From Methylococcales bacterium (GTDB lineage: Bacteria > Pseudomonadota > Gammaproteobacteria > Methylococcales > Methylomonadaceae), in assembly GCA_028712795.1 (NCBI GenBank), contig JAQTPT010000013.1:1-64000 (forward strand): a DNA stretch of 64,000 nt, in the 5' to 3' direction. The notes under the pieces are model-generated. The model saw only the letters and a list, made by a program, of their open reading frames with translations, was not told the DNA's origin and did no database searches. Each line of letters begins with the position of its first letter. Position 1 is the first letter of the stretch. Made by a program: the position numbers and the translations under genes. Shown piece by piece: positions 39,109 to 48,414 of this stretch.

Positions 39109-39594
39109 ATGACCTTCACTACCGCCAATCTTTGCGATGCCCATTCAGGAGAGGATCACTTCCAGATTGCCGAGCCTTTGTTCCTGTCCTATGGGGCCAA
39201 CCCGTTTTTTTCCGGTCAAATCACCACACTGAAAACGTTTGAGGATAACGTTTTGGTCAGATCTGTCCTGGAAGAGAAAGTGCAAAAAAGGGTATTAGTC
39301 ATTGATGGCGGTGGTTCGCACCGCTGCGCTCTGGTCGATATTAATTTGGCAACCCTTGCCATTAATAATGGCTGGCAAGGCATTATTGTCTATGGCTGCA
39401 TTCGGGATTCTGCTATGATAGCCCGACTCCCGATTGGCATCCGCGCCCTGCATACGCATCCCTTAAGGAGCCATAAAAAGGACCGTGGCGACCGCGACTT
39501 ATTAGTCACTTTCGCCGGCGTCAATTTCAAAAAAGATCAATTTTTATATGCGGATTCGGACGGAATTATCGTATCAGCAACGATGTTGAGTTAA
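39109..39594 (+). CDS. rraA: RraA-like protein (ribonuclease E regulator/aldolase-like fold)
   Basis: This 161-residue protein of the RraA/HMG aldolase-like family starts with FTTANLCDAHSGE. The core VLVIDGGGSHRCALVDINLA and GWQGIIVYGCIRDS is characteristic. RraA binds RNase E and slows RNA turnover in E. coli; some relatives are aldolases. The acidic/metal residues of class II aldolases were not checked. It follows trhP at 10 bases and precedes ispH by 35 bases. Confidence 0.9.
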   Translation: MTFTTANLCDAHSGEDHFQIAEPLFLSYGANPFFSGQITTLKTFEDNVLVRSVLEEKVQKRVLVIDGGGSHRCALVDINLATLAINNGWQGIIVYGCIRDSAMIARLPIGIRALHTHPLRSHKKDRGDRDLLVTFAGVNFKKDQFLYADSDGIIVSATMLS

Positions 39595-39629
39595 AATAAA
39601 CCAAATTAACCAAGTGAAGAAGACAAGAT

Positions 39630-40583
39630 ATGCAAATTGTACTCGCAAACCCTCGTGGATTCTGTGCCGGCGTAGACCGGGCCATCGAAATTGTTGACCA
39701 GGCTATTGAAACGTTTGGCGCGCCCATTTATGTCCGGCACGAAGTGGTCCACAACCGCTCCGTAGTTGATGGCCTTAAAGAAAAAGGCGCTATTTTCATT
39801 GAAGAATTAACTGATGTACCAGTGGGCTCTTACCTTATTTTCAGTGCGCATGGCGTTTCCAAACAGGTTCAGAAAGAAGCGAAGGAACGCAACCTGACTG
39901 TCTTTGACGCCACCTGCCCCCTGGTAACTAAAGTCCACATTCAGGTTGCCAAACATGCAAAATCAGACCGTGAAGTGATTCTCATTGGGCACGCTGGCCA
40001 CCCCGAAGTTGAAGGCACAATGGGCCAATATGATAAATGCACCGAAAATGGTGGCATATATTTGGTGGAAACCCCTGCGGATGTTGAAAAACTGGTCGTC
40101 AATAATCCGGATAACCTGGCTTATGTGACACAAACCACGTTATCAATGACCGACACCAAGATTATGGTGGATGCCTTAAGGGCACGCTTTACATCCATTC
40201 AGGAACAGAAAAAAGACGATATCTGTTACGCCACCCAAAACCGGCAGGATGCGGTGTATGAACTGGCAAAAACCGCTGATACTATTCTTGTGGTGGGTTC
40301 TATCAACAGCTCTAACTCCAACCGTCTGCGCGAGATCGCTGAACAACTCGGTAAAACGGCTTATTTGATTGATACAGCCAAGGATATGCAGCAAAGTTGG
40401 TTTGATGGCGTTAATGTTGTCGGCGTTACTGCGGGAGCTTCTGCACCGGAAGTACTGGTGCAGGAAGTAATCAACCAGCTAAAACAATGGGGAGGCAAGT
40501 CAGCTATTGAGATTCAGGGCATAGAAGAAAAAGTCGTATTTTCTTTGCCTAAAGGCTTGAAAAAAGAGTTGAGTGCTTCCTGA
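39630..40583 (+). CDS. ispH: 4-hydroxy-3-methylbut-2-enyl diphosphate reductase
   Basis: This 317-residue Fe-S enzyme performs the last step of the non-mevalonate isoprenoid pathway, producing IPP and DMAPP. The three cluster cysteines appear in NPRGFCAGV (Cys12), [12 protein letters not shown] and [11 protein letters not shown]. The catalytic glutamate region VTQTTLSM is present. The length is standard. Its end overlaps the start of hslR by 11 bases. Confidence 0.97.
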   Translation: MQIVLANPRGFCAGVDRAIEIVDQAIETFGAPIYVRHEVVHNRSVVDGLKEKGAIFIEELTDVPVGSYLIFSAHGVSKQVQKEAKERNLTVFDATCPLVTKVHIQVAKHAKSDREVILIGHAGHPEVEGTMGQYDKCTENGGIYLVETPADVEKLVVNNPDNLAYVTQTTLSMTDTKIMVDALRARFTSIQEQKKDDICYATQNRQDAVYELAKTADTILVVGSINSSNSNRLREIAEQLGKTAYLIDTAKDMQQSWFDGVNVVGVTAGASAPEVLVQEVINQLKQWGGKSAIEIQGIEEKVVFSLPKGLKKELSAS

Positions 40584-40968
40584 ACCCGAAACTATTCGAC
40601 TGGATAAATGGTTATGGACTGCGCGTTTTTTTAAAACGCGCAAACTGGCCGCTGATGCCATTTCCGGTGGGAAAGTACACTTAAACAATCAGCGCACCAA
40701 ACCGGGGAAAGATGTCAAACCCGGCGCATTGCTCTCCATAAGCAAAGATGGACTGCGTTGGGAGGTAGCCATTATTGCCATTTCCAAGCAACGGCTGACA
40801 GCTAAAGATGCGGTTTTACTTTATGAAGAAACAGCCGAAAGCCTTGCCAAGCGCCAAGAACAAATTATTCATCTGCGTGAGCAACGTGAACTGTTTGATT
40901 TCAGTGGACAGGAACATAAGCCGAATAAAAAAGAAAGGCGGTTGATACATCGTTTTAAGCAGACGTAG
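40573..40968 (+). CDS. hslR: S4-domain RNA-binding heat-shock protein HslR
   Basis: This 131-residue protein begins with an S4 RNA-binding domain: [20 protein letters not shown] then [20 protein letters not shown]. HslR (Hsp15) recycles stalled 50S subunits carrying nascent chains. The C-terminus is strongly basic ([14 protein letters not shown]), as in the family. The start is GTG inside the end of ispH, so it is probably translationally coupled. Confidence 0.92.
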   Translation: MLPEPETIRLDKWLWTARFFKTRKLAADAISGGKVHLNNQRTKPGKDVKPGALLSISKDGLRWEVAIIAISKQRLTAKDAVLLYEETAESLAKRQEQIIHLREQRELFDFSGQEHKPNKKERRLIHRFKQT

Positions 40969-40988
40969 AAACGTAATTTATTATGTCT

Positions 40989-41321
40989 CTACAAACAGGT
41001 CGGCGGTTTGGGCAAGCCCGCCAGCTTGCAGGCATATTTCAACGGGCCATCAGGAAACAATTTATGCAAATACCGGCTGTTTCCTTTTTCCTCGCCTAAT
41101 GCCTTGGCAATCGCTTTAGTAAATACACGCGCATTCGGCAAGTGTTTAAATTGCTGATAATAATGACGAATAAAGACAATAAGCTCCCAGTGCGCCTCAT
41201 TCAACGAAATATTGTTTAACTCGGCCAGCTGTATGGCAACATCTTTGTTCCAGTCGGATGAGTTAACTAAAAACCCCTGATCAGTTGTTTCCAAACTGAT
41301 ATTGTTAACCATCAAGACCAT
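40989..41321 (-). CDS. tusE: TusE/DsrC-type sulfur relay protein
   Basis: This 110-residue sulfur carrier belongs to the TusE/DsrC family. The family pattern is clear: GFLVNSSDWNKDVAIQLAEL, LNEAHWELIVFIRHYYQQF and the C-terminal LFPDGPLKYACKLAGLPKP, ending TCL. The penultimate cysteine (109) is the persulfide carrier. The second DsrC-specific cysteine ten residues earlier appears absent; Cys100 sits at a different spacing. It overlaps the tusB gene by 10 bases. Expected role: 2-thiouridine formation in tRNA with MnmA. Confidence 0.9.
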   Translation of the reverse strand: MVLMVNNISLETTDQGFLVNSSDWNKDVAIQLAELNNISLNEAHWELIVFIRHYYQQFKHLPNARVFTKAIAKALGEEKGNSRYLHKLFPDGPLKYACKLAGLPKPPTCL

Positions 41322-41602
41322 GATTGAATCACCGGGTTTTTTACCGTTAACCTGACCAGCTCCGCATAGTCAATCACTTCAATACCCTGCACCAATTCAT
41401 CAGCAAGGATGCCTCTAACCAAAATATCATCACCTAAGACACAAAGACGGTTGTATTTTAGCATTTGCGTCAAGATATCGCATAAACAGCCTTTTTGCAG
41501 GATGTGCAGCGTTGAATTTTCCAGGAACATCACATCATCGCCTGAATCAATACGCTCCAGAATAGCCGTATCAATGGGTGACTGAAAAATAAGGTGCAGC
41601 AT
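41312..41602 (-). CDS. tusB: TusB/DsrH-type sulfur relay subunit
   Basis: This 96-residue protein is related to DsrH/TusB: MLHLIFQSPIDTAILERIDS, then FLENSTLHILQKG and a C-terminal VIDYAELVRLTVKN. In the canonical hexamer TusB joins TusC and TusD; no tusC or tusD is present next to it. The gene overlaps tusE and is separated from the upstream SMR gene by one base, giving a compact SMR-tusB-tusE transcript. Confidence 0.85.
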   Translation of the reverse strand: MLHLIFQSPIDTAILERIDSGDDVMFLENSTLHILQKGCLCDILTQMLKYNRLCVLGDDILVRGILADELVQGIEVIDYAELVRLTVKNPVIQSWS

Positions 41603-41603
41603 G

Positions 41604-41930
41604 TTATTGACTATCCGTTAACTTAAGCCCGACAATTCCGGCGACCACTAAACCAATAGAAAGCAAGCGCCACCAATCGGCTGATTCTTTAAATAAAATG
41701 ATGCCCATTATAGCCACGCCCACCGCCCCCATGCCCGTCCAGACTGCATACGCTGTTCCTATCGGCAAGGTTTTTAGCGCCCACATTAACAAACCAAAAC
41801 TGCCAATGCCGGAAACGGCCGTAACGATGCTGGGCCATAGCTTGGTAAAGCCCTGGTTATATTTAAGACTTAAAGCAAAGATTATTTCTACGAAACCCGC
41901 GGAAAATAAAAGCAGCCACGCCATGAACAA
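41604..41930 (-). CDS. SMR family exporter, Gdx/SugE type
   Basis: This 108-residue, four-helix inner-membrane protein is of the small multidrug resistance family. The essential glutamate is in SAGFVEIIFA (Glu15). KYNQGFTKLWPS and IGTAYAVWTGMGAVG point to the SugE/Gdx subgroup, several members of which export guanidinium. An ATG two codons in (MAWLL) is an alternative start with an AGAGG site. No guanidine riboswitch could be recognised upstream. It heads the tusB-tusE transcript. Confidence 0.9.
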   Translation of the reverse strand: MFMAWLLLFSAGFVEIIFALSLKYNQGFTKLWPSIVTAVSGIGSFGLLMWALKTLPIGTAYAVWTGMGAVGVAIMGIILFKESADWWRLLSIGLVVAGIVGLKLTDSQ

Positions 41931-42011
41931 TCCTCTTTCTTTGTGGATAAAAACCGGTTATTTTACAACAGTCCGCTTAATAAGCCTGTAATCATTTGCT
42001 ACCACTAATCA

Positions 42012-43376
42012 ATGAATCCCTCGTCTACGCAACGCAATATACTGACTGTTACCCAGCTCAACCGGGCGACCAATCAACTACTCGAGGAACATTTCCTGAG
42101 CGTTTTGGTTGAAGGTGAAATATCCAATTTAGCGCAACCTTCTTCAGGCCATCTTTATTTTTCTCTGAAAGATGCCAATGCCCAGGTACGCTGCGCGATG
42201 TTCCGGACTCAGCAACGCAGACTGGGATTTAAACCGGAAAACGGCAAACAGGTGGTTGTTAAAGCGCAGGTCAGCCTGTATGAACCCAGAGGTGATTTCC
42301 AGCTTATTGTCGATCATATCGAAGAAGCGGGGGACGGCGCATTACGACGGGCATTTGATGCGTTAAAGCTAAAACTCTCAGAAGAAGGTCTGTTCGACAC
42401 CGCAAATAAACAAAGCCTCCCTGCCCTGCCCAAAACCATAGGGGTGATCACATCCCCGTCAGGCGCAGCCATCCACGATATACTCACCGTATTACGAAGA
42501 CGTTTTGCAGCAATACCGGTTATCATTTATCCGGTTGCCGTACAGGGAAACAACGCAAAATACGAAATTGCCAGGGCGATAGCCTTGGCCAACGAACATC
42601 AACAATGCGACGTCCTTATTTTGGGCCGGGGCGGCGGGTCGCTTGAAGATCTCTGGGCCTTCAATGAAGAAATAGTCGCCCGGGCCATATTTGCCAGCGC
42701 CATCCCGATAATTTCAGCCGTTGGTCACGAAACCGACTTCACTATCGCCGATTTTGTCGCCGATTTACGCGCGGCAACCCCCTCGGCAGCCGCTGAACAC
42801 GCCACCCCGGATCAACAGGAATGGCTATCCCGGTTCGTTTATTTGGAGGCGCAGTTGCAACATCAACTGCAACGCAAGTTAAGCCAAAAACAGCAGTCAT
42901 TAGCCTGGTTAACCAAACGCTTGCAACAACAGCATCCCGGACAGAAGCTGGCAAGAAATGCGCAACGCCTGGATGAACTTGAATTGAGGCTCAATCAGGC
43001 CATGCAGGCAATCCTACGGCACGGCAAACACCTGGTTGAAGCAAAATTAGCCACATTATGGCAATATAGCCCTGTCATAACTATTAACAACTATAAACAA
43101 AAACAAGATTATTTAAGCAAACGCCTGATTACCGTAACCCGCCACAAACTGGAAAACCTGAATCAACGCTTATTAACCCAAAGCCAGACATTACATGCTG
43201 TCAGTCCATTAGCCACGCTAAACCGGGGATATGCACTGGTCATACACCAGCCATCCGGGCAAATTATCCGGTCCATAAAACAGTTAAGGCCAGGCGACAA
43301 GGTAGAAACACGCCTCGCAGAGGGCCGTTTTACCAGTCAAATAAGCGTGATTGACCGAGGCGAAGTTCAAAACTAG
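42012..43376 (+). CDS. xseA: Exodeoxyribonuclease VII large subunit
   Basis: This 454-residue subunit of the single-strand-specific nuclease has an N-terminal OB-fold (LVEGEISNLAQPSSGHLYFS) and the catalytic region TIGVITSPSGAAIHDIL. GRGGGSLEDLWAFNEE, SAVGHETDFTIADFVAD and RAATPSAAAE follow. A long coiled-coil region and a short C-terminal NRGYALV motif end the protein. The partner xseB is not in the window. Confidence 0.95.
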   Translation: MNPSSTQRNILTVTQLNRATNQLLEEHFLSVLVEGEISNLAQPSSGHLYFSLKDANAQVRCAMFRTQQRRLGFKPENGKQVVVKAQVSLYEPRGDFQLIVDHIEEAGDGALRRAFDALKLKLSEEGLFDTANKQSLPALPKTIGVITSPSGAAIHDILTVLRRRFAAIPVIIYPVAVQGNNAKYEIARAIALANEHQQCDVLILGRGGGSLEDLWAFNEEIVARAIFASAIPIISAVGHETDFTIADFVADLRAATPSAAAEHATPDQQEWLSRFVYLEAQLQHQLQRKLSQKQQSLAWLTKRLQQQHPGQKLARNAQRLDELELRLNQAMQAILRHGKHLVEAKLATLWQYSPVITINNYKQKQDYLSKRLITVTRHKLENLNQRLLTQSQTLHAVSPLATLNRGYALVIHQPSGQIIRSIKQLRPGDKVETRLAEGRFTSQISVIDRGEVQN

Positions 43377-43422
43377 AGGCTCTAAAAAACGTTCATTTTT
43401 CATCACAACAAGGAATCATTTT

Positions 43423-44481
43423 ATGCAAAAGACTATTGGCTATGCAGCCCATAACAACAACTCACCCCTTGCTCCCTTCAATTTTGAACGACGCGACCCT
43501 TTGCCGACCGATGTCCAGATTGAGATTCTGTTCTGCGGAGTTTGTCACTCCGATATTCATCAAGTACGCAATGAGTGGGGTAACGCGACATTTCCCATGG
43601 TGCCCGGCCATGAAATTGTTGGCAAAGTGACCAAAGTGGGTAGCGAGGTAAGCAATTTTAAACCCGGAGAGAGCGTCGGCGTAGGTTGTCTGGTTGACTC
43701 CTGCAGGGTTTGTCCGGATTGCCACGATCATCTGGAACAATTCTGTAATAATGCGGAATTTACTTACAACAGTCCCGACAAACATACCGGCGGCACCAAC
43801 TACGGCGGCTATTCCAGGCAAATCGTCGTTGATCAGGATTTTGTGCTGCATGTTTCAGATAAGCTTGATCTGGCCGCTGTAGCGCCCTTGTTATGCGCGG
43901 GAATTACCACTTATTCCCCATTAAAGCACTGGAAGGTAGGTAAAGGCGACAAAGTCGGCATCGTTGGCTTGGGCGGACTGGGCCACATGGGAATAAAATT
44001 TGCCCATGCGTTCGGCGCGCACGTCGTGCTTTTTACCACTTCGCCCGGCAAAGCGGAAGATGCCAAACGGCTGGGCGCTGATGAAGTGGTGATTTCCAAA
44101 AATCCGGAGGAGATGGAAAAGCATCTTGCCAGCTTTGACTTCATCCTGAACACCGTGGCGGCACCTCACAATCTGGATGCCTACACGGCATTGCTAAAGC
44201 GTGACGGCACTTTATGTCTGGTGGGCCTGCCTGATCGCCCGCATCCGTCCCCCTCTATCGCCAACCTGATTTTCAAGCGCCGCCGTGTTGTCGGATCTTT
44301 GATTGGCGGCTTGAAGGAAACCCAGGAAATGCTTGATTTCTGTGCCGAAAACGCCATTACTTCAGACATCGAAATCATCCCGATCCAGCAGATCAACGAA
44401 GCCTACGAGCGGGTGTTGAAAAGTGATGTTAAGTACCGCTTCGTTATTGACCTGGCAAGCCTGCAACAGCAGGAAGGTTAA
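43423..44481 (+). CDS. Zinc-dependent NAD(P) alcohol dehydrogenase (YahK/CAD type)
   Basis: This 352-residue medium-chain dehydrogenase/reductase begins at ATG 43423, which has an AAGGAA site 8 bases upstream; upstream codons belong to the end of xseA. Catalytic zinc ligands lie in CGVCHSDIHQ and PGHEIVG, and four structural-zinc cysteines in CRVCPDCHDHLEQFC. The Rossmann motif is GLGGLGHMGIK. The subgroup reduces aldehydes broadly, usually with NADPH. The physiological substrate is unknown; formaldehyde handling is speculation. Confidence 0.92.
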   Translation: MQKTIGYAAHNNNSPLAPFNFERRDPLPTDVQIEILFCGVCHSDIHQVRNEWGNATFPMVPGHEIVGKVTKVGSEVSNFKPGESVGVGCLVDSCRVCPDCHDHLEQFCNNAEFTYNSPDKHTGGTNYGGYSRQIVVDQDFVLHVSDKLDLAAVAPLLCAGITTYSPLKHWKVGKGDKVGIVGLGGLGHMGIKFAHAFGAHVVLFTTSPGKAEDAKRLGADEVVISKNPEEMEKHLASFDFILNTVAAPHNLDAYTALLKRDGTLCLVGLPDRPHPSPSIANLIFKRRRVVGSLIGGLKETQEMLDFCAENAITSDIEIIPIQQINEAYERVLKSDVKYRFVIDLASLQQQEG

Positions 44482-44501
44482 CGAATATCATCACCGTGAT
44501 C

Positions 44502-44548
44502 AACGATTGGCCTGGACTCCTTAGCCGTTTGAATCCAGGTCAATCGTT
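44502..44548. terminator. Long inverted repeat after the alcohol dehydrogenase gene
   Basis: AACGATTGGCCTGGA (44502-44516) and TCCAGGTCAATCGTT (44534-44548) form a 15-bp stem with one mismatch, 20 bases past the stop. There is no T-run after it, so termination is likely but not certain. Confidence 0.5.
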
Positions 44549-44699
44549 ACTTTCCAGCATCACACCTTCATTATTGCCGCCTTTCGCATTGGTTTTTAAA
44601 TCTGTTTTTTTGTTGCAGAGAAACATTTATAGGGTAAATTGGTAACTCAGCACAAAGAAAGGTTCAATCATAATAATAATAACAACGAGGAAAGCTGCA

Positions 44700-45569
44700 A
44701 TGATCAGACTGACTTACGCAAGCACTGCATTCAAGGAATGGAGTTCCGAGGAACTGTTAAAGCTGTTAAAAGAATGCCGGATAAACAATGGCGCTAAAAA
44801 TATAACGGGTATTCTTCTATATGCCAATGGCACCTTTTTTCAAGTATTGGAAGGCGATGAAGCAACTGTTAACAGCTTATACGGGATGATAGAAAAAGAT
44901 AAGCGCCACAAGGACGTTACCATCATTCAAAAAGAAAAAATAACCGAACGGGCATTTCCTTACTGGAGTATGGGGTTTGAAAAAATAGACGCCAAGGAAT
45001 TAAGTAAAATGGAGGGTCTTAATGACTTTTTTGAACACGATTTTACCCCTTCAGGTTTTGCCTCCCACAAAAACATTATCGGACCTTTGTTGTCCCACCT
45101 GCGCGGCAAGCTGGTAAAACAGGTTGCAGCGGAATGCCATGAAGAACTGCCGACAGAACACGACGATCCATTTATTCGATTTTTGCACCTCACCATACGC
45201 GGGGGAGTAAAAGTTTTGGCATTGTTAATGGTTGGCGTCATTCTGCTGAGTATTTTGGATGTGGCATTTACCATTTACGGCAAAATCAGCGATCCTCCTT
45301 ATTTAGTGATGACGACTAATGATTTGCTGGAAACCTTCGGGGCATTTTTGGCGGTGTTAATAGCCATTGAAATTTTCATAAACATCACCTTGTACATCCG
45401 AAGCGATGTGATTCCGGTTAAATTGGTTGTTGCTACTGCATTAATGGCTATTTCCCGAAAAGTCATTGTTTTTGATTACAAACATTTGGATCCTCAGTAT
45501 GTCAGCGCTTCTGCGCTGGTTGTCGTGGCTTTGGGCATTACCTATATGCTGGTCCAGAAGCATGACTAA
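44700..45569 (+). CDS. BLUF photoreceptor fused to a PsiE-type membrane domain
   Basis: This 289-residue protein has an N-terminal BLUF domain (1-95) in which every flavin-photocycle residue is present at AppA spacing: Tyr6, Asn30, Gln48, Trp89 and Met91 (offsets 24, 42, 83 and 85 from the tyrosine). After a linker (96-160), four hydrophobic helices (about 163-285) match the phosphate-starvation-inducible E (PsiE) family, including MAISRKVIVFDYK. BLUF binds FAD and senses blue light. PsiE has no established activity. A GAGGAAAG ribosome site precedes the ATG. The gene is monocistronic. Confidence 0.93.
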   Translation: MIRLTYASTAFKEWSSEELLKLLKECRINNGAKNITGILLYANGTFFQVLEGDEATVNSLYGMIEKDKRHKDVTIIQKEKITERAFPYWSMGFEKIDAKELSKMEGLNDFFEHDFTPSGFASHKNIIGPLLSHLRGKLVKQVAAECHEELPTEHDDPFIRFLHLTIRGGVKVLALLMVGVILLSILDVAFTIYGKISDPPYLVMTTNDLLETFGAFLAVLIAIEIFINITLYIRSDVIPVKLVVATALMAISRKVIVFDYKHLDPQYVSASALVVVALGITYMLVQKHD

Positions 45570-45599
45570 CGTAATGGTTAGCCAAAAAATTAGCTCGTC

Positions 45600-45622
45600 A
45601 TACCGGCGGGGACTGCCGGTAT
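45600..45622. repeat. REP-like palindrome
   Basis: ATACCGGC (45600-45607) and GCCGGTAT (45615-45622) form an 8-bp stem with a GGGGACT loop, followed by CCAGG. This resembles the widespread extragenic palindromes of gammaproteobacteria. Only one copy was noticed in the window. Confidence 0.5.
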
Positions 45623-45794
45623 CCAGGCCACAAGGATGTGATTAATGCTTGCCAAATTTTATTATCCGTAACAAAGTTAACAGCCGGGAAGCGATATTTC
45701 ATGATTCATCTACTGCTCAGCCAATAAAATATATAGTTATTTTTCTGTACTTTTCGTGTCTCTCTGGTAAAAAGTCACCAAAATCAGTGGCAAT

Positions 45795-46637
45795 TCATTT
45801 AATTAATTCAAGATAGCCATCTTTAAAGCCGGGAAAGTGAAACTGATAACCCAGGGCTTTTAAGCGTCGATTGCTGCAACGTTTATTCATAACCCCACCA
45901 TTGCCAACACTTTTAACCGTCGGCGGCTGGCATTTTAGTTGTTCCGCCAGCCATGACATCACTTCCCACATCGGCGCAGGATCATCATCACTGGCCAAAT
46001 AGCATTGCTCCAAAGCAACACCCGCCAGGCGGCATTCCAGTATAAACGCCAACACACCAACACAATCCATCTGATGAATGCGGTTAGTAAAATAAGGCGG
46101 GTTTTGCTGTATAGCAGGCGCCTGCCTTGCCGCTCTTAACAGATATTCCCGGCCTGGACCATAAATACCGGAAAAGCGTACCACAATATTACCCGCGTCT
46201 AAATTCATCAATTTTTGTTCTGCCTGCCTGATGAGTTGACTGGTGGCATTTTCCGGCTGGGTAATGGAATCTTCATCCACCCACTCACCTTCCGTTTGAC
46301 CATAGACACCGGTTGAAGACACAAAAATCCAATACGGTTTAGAACCCGCCTGTGAAAATTTATCGAGTAGATTATTCAATCCTGATTCATAAATGGCGCG
46401 ATAGCTTTCTTCGTTTCGCTCGTCGGGCGAAAGAATAAAATATAGGAAGTCAAAATCTGTGGCCAAGTCTTTAAGATCAGCGGGCGACGTTATATCGGCA
46501 GTGAAATAATCGATATTACCGGCATCTGTTTTCGGCGGGTTTCGTTTTAGCCCGGTAACCTGGTGACCTTTAGCGACAAGGACATCCGCCAGTTGCGTGC
46601 CGATAGCGCCGCACCCGATAATTAAAATTTTTGCCAT
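45795..46637 (-). CDS. NAD-dependent epimerase/reductase-like protein (YeeZ type)
   Basis: This 280-residue extended short-chain dehydrogenase fold has Rossmann motif IIGCGAIGTQLADVL near the start. FVSSTGVYGQTEGEWVDEDS and VVRFSGIYGPGREYLL follow. The YeeZ-like group lacks an assigned substrate. It ends with a short family-typical ALGYQFHFPGFKDGY. The FkbM gene lies 3 bases upstream on the same strand, so both are cotranscribed. Confidence 0.88.
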   Translation of the reverse strand: MAKILIIGCGAIGTQLADVLVAKGHQVTGLKRNPPKTDAGNIDYFTADITSPADLKDLATDFDFLYFILSPDERNEESYRAIYESGLNNLLDKFSQAGSKPYWIFVSSTGVYGQTEGEWVDEDSITQPENATSQLIRQAEQKLMNLDAGNIVVRFSGIYGPGREYLLRAARQAPAIQQNPPYFTNRIHQMDCVGVLAFILECRLAGVALEQCYLASDDDPAPMWEVMSWLAEQLKCQPPTVKSVGNGGVMNKRCSNRRLKALGYQFHFPGFKDGYLELIK

Positions 46638-46640
46638 GAT

Positions 46641-47396
46641 CTATAAAGTTTGAAGCGGCTTTAAAGTCTTGTGTATCCATGCATAATGGATTTTTTTAAA
46701 CCAAATACTGAGGTACATGCGCTTAAACAGTTTGAGTTTTTCTAAGACCGGCACCGAGGGTGGATCCATTGCCTTCGGAATATACCAGCAATTTCGATTT
46801 AACCGACGAACTAATTTATAACCTTGCTTCTTTAAAAAAAAATGCTTTTTCAAGTACAAGTGCTTGTCTTCCAACAAAATGAGTTGCGGTTGATAAATAC
46901 TAAAATCCAGACCTTGCAATACGTCCATTTCAGCACCTTCCACATCAATCGACAAAAAATCAATTTGATTTATATGTGATGCTTGCAAAATATGGGTTAA
47001 GGTATCTGTTTTAACTTCTATACAGCTATGGTGTTGATAATTATGCTCATCGGCATTTTTTTCCAAAGACGCATGTCCTGTCACTTCTTGATTACTATCA
47101 TCTAGCGGAATATTTAAAATCATAGTGCCAATATTTTCAGGACAAGTACAAGCTACCTGACAAACTATCGCTTTAGGTCTAAGGCTCAGAGCTTTTTGCG
47201 CCAAGGCCGGATTAGGCTCAATCAGCACACACTGCCAATTTAGTTTTTCCTCTAAATGCAAGGACTGCGAGCAAACCGAAACGGGTTCATTCGCTCCGAC
47301 CTCAACACAAACTCTGTCTTGACGGTGATGAAAAAATTGCCGGATTTGCGATTTTTCGTATTCTTCGTTCGCATCGTGTGCTGATATGGCTGCCAT
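46641..47396 (-). CDS. FkbM family methyltransferase
   Basis: This 251-residue SAM-dependent methyltransferase has the binding loop DRVCVEVGANEPVS, then LIEPNP and IDFLSIDVEGAEMDVLQGLD, which are hallmarks of FkbM enzymes. These methylate hydroxyls of sugars or polyketides. The C-terminal 50 residues are basic and aromatic, possibly membrane-associated. Proximity to a glycosyl-phosphotransferase gene 2 kb away suggests a surface glycan substrate, which is inference. Confidence 0.88.
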   Translation of the reverse strand: MAAISAHDANEEYEKSQIRQFFHHRQDRVCVEVGANEPVSVCSQSLHLEEKLNWQCVLIEPNPALAQKALSLRPKAIVCQVACTCPENIGTMILNIPLDDSNQEVTGHASLEKNADEHNYQHHSCIEVKTDTLTHILQASHINQIDFLSIDVEGAEMDVLQGLDFSIYQPQLILLEDKHLYLKKHFFLKKQGYKLVRRLNRNCWYIPKAMDPPSVPVLEKLKLFKRMYLSIWFKKIHYAWIHKTLKPLQTL

Positions 47397-47478
47397 ATTT
47401 TGTATCCTCGAAACTATCAGCGCATTTTCTCATTTTTCATTAACTATGTGAAAGAAACAACTGGTTATATTTAAGTTC

Positions 47479-48414
47479 TTACAACTGATTTGTGAGTTGC
47501 AATTCCTGCGGGTAAGGCGACATGTAATAAGATTCTTCTATAAAAAGATCTGGAGATTTACGGAAATGATGCTTAAGTAAGGTCAGTGGCACAATCAGCG
47601 GTATTTCACCACTCCGGTAACGCTCTATAATTTCACATAGCTCCGACTTATCATCGGCGCTTAACTCTTTTTTTAAATAACCCTGGATATGTTGCAACAC
47701 ATTGACATGGTTGCTTCGGTTCACCACTGTTTTAAGTGCATTCATTAGCAGCAAAATATAGTCCCCGGCAACTTGCACCAGGTTATCTTTGGTCAAACCG
47801 GCTATCAATTGCCCCATCTCCCGATAATCGGCATGACTCATGATAATCAGTTTATGACGAGCATGAAAACGGGTGAGGCTGTGGGCTGAAAGACCTTCCG
47901 CCAACAGCTGCTGCCATCGATAGCGTACATAAACACGCTGGATAAAATTCTCGCGTAATCCCGGATCGCCCAAACGACCTTCTTCTTCCACCGGCAACAG
48001 AGGGTTATTATGCATCATCTCCTGAGCATAAATTCCTAAACCGTTCCGTTGTGGCTGCTCACCAACGTAAACCTTAACGCGCTCCATGCCACAACTGGGT
48101 GAATCTTTTTTTAAAATATAACCGCATAACCCAGCATGGCTGTCATTTTGTTGCACGGCAACATCGCGTAAACGTTCTGTCACATCCAGCCCAGGATCTT
48201 TAATGCCAACACAGCGTATGCTATTATTAATGTTTACCAGATGAAGGGTAGGCCGCGGTATGCCTAAACCTATTGCCACTTCAGGACAAAAAGGATGAAA
48301 TTCAAAATATTCACTGAGCGTACCCACAATGTAGGCATCCCGTTTGTGACCACCATCAAAACGTACCTGTTCACCCAATAAACAACTGCTGATGCCGATA
48401 GGAATTTTTTTCAT
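47479..48414 (-). CDS. DUF523 and DUF1722 (YbgA-like) protein
   Basis: This 311-residue protein has an N-terminal DUF523 domain with the cysteine motif IGISSCLLGEQVRFDGGHKRD and a second cysteine segment LKKDSPSCGMERVKVY. A C-terminal YbgA/DUF1722 domain follows (LTRFHARHKLIIMSHADYRE). I start at ATG 48414, where homology begins. A longer start (48531) would add 39 basic, cysteine-containing residues of unclear value. Function is unknown; relatives are fused to photolyases or linked to thiouracil and Fe-S chemistry. Confidence 0.9.
   Translation of the reverse strand: MKKIPIGISSCLLGEQVRFDGGHKRDAYIVGTLSEYFEFHPFCPEVAIGLGIPRPTLHLVNINNSIRCVGIKDPGLDVTERLRDVAVQQNDSHAGLCGYILKKDSPSCGMERVKVYVGEQPQRNGLGIYAQEMMHNNPLLPVEEEGRLGDPGLRENFIQRVYVRYRWQQLLAEGLSAHSLTRFHARHKLIIMSHADYREMGQLIAGLTKDNLVQVAGDYILLLMNALKTVVNRSNHVNVLQHIQGYLKKELSADDKSELCEIIERYRSGEIPLIVPLTLLKHHFRKSPDLFIEESYYMSPYPQELQLTNQL

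Noticed and set aside
41931-42011. Guanidine riboswitch before the SMR gene
   Set aside because: The 80-base gap to xseA is short and shows none of the paired ACGR hairpins or ykkC-type structure I would expect.
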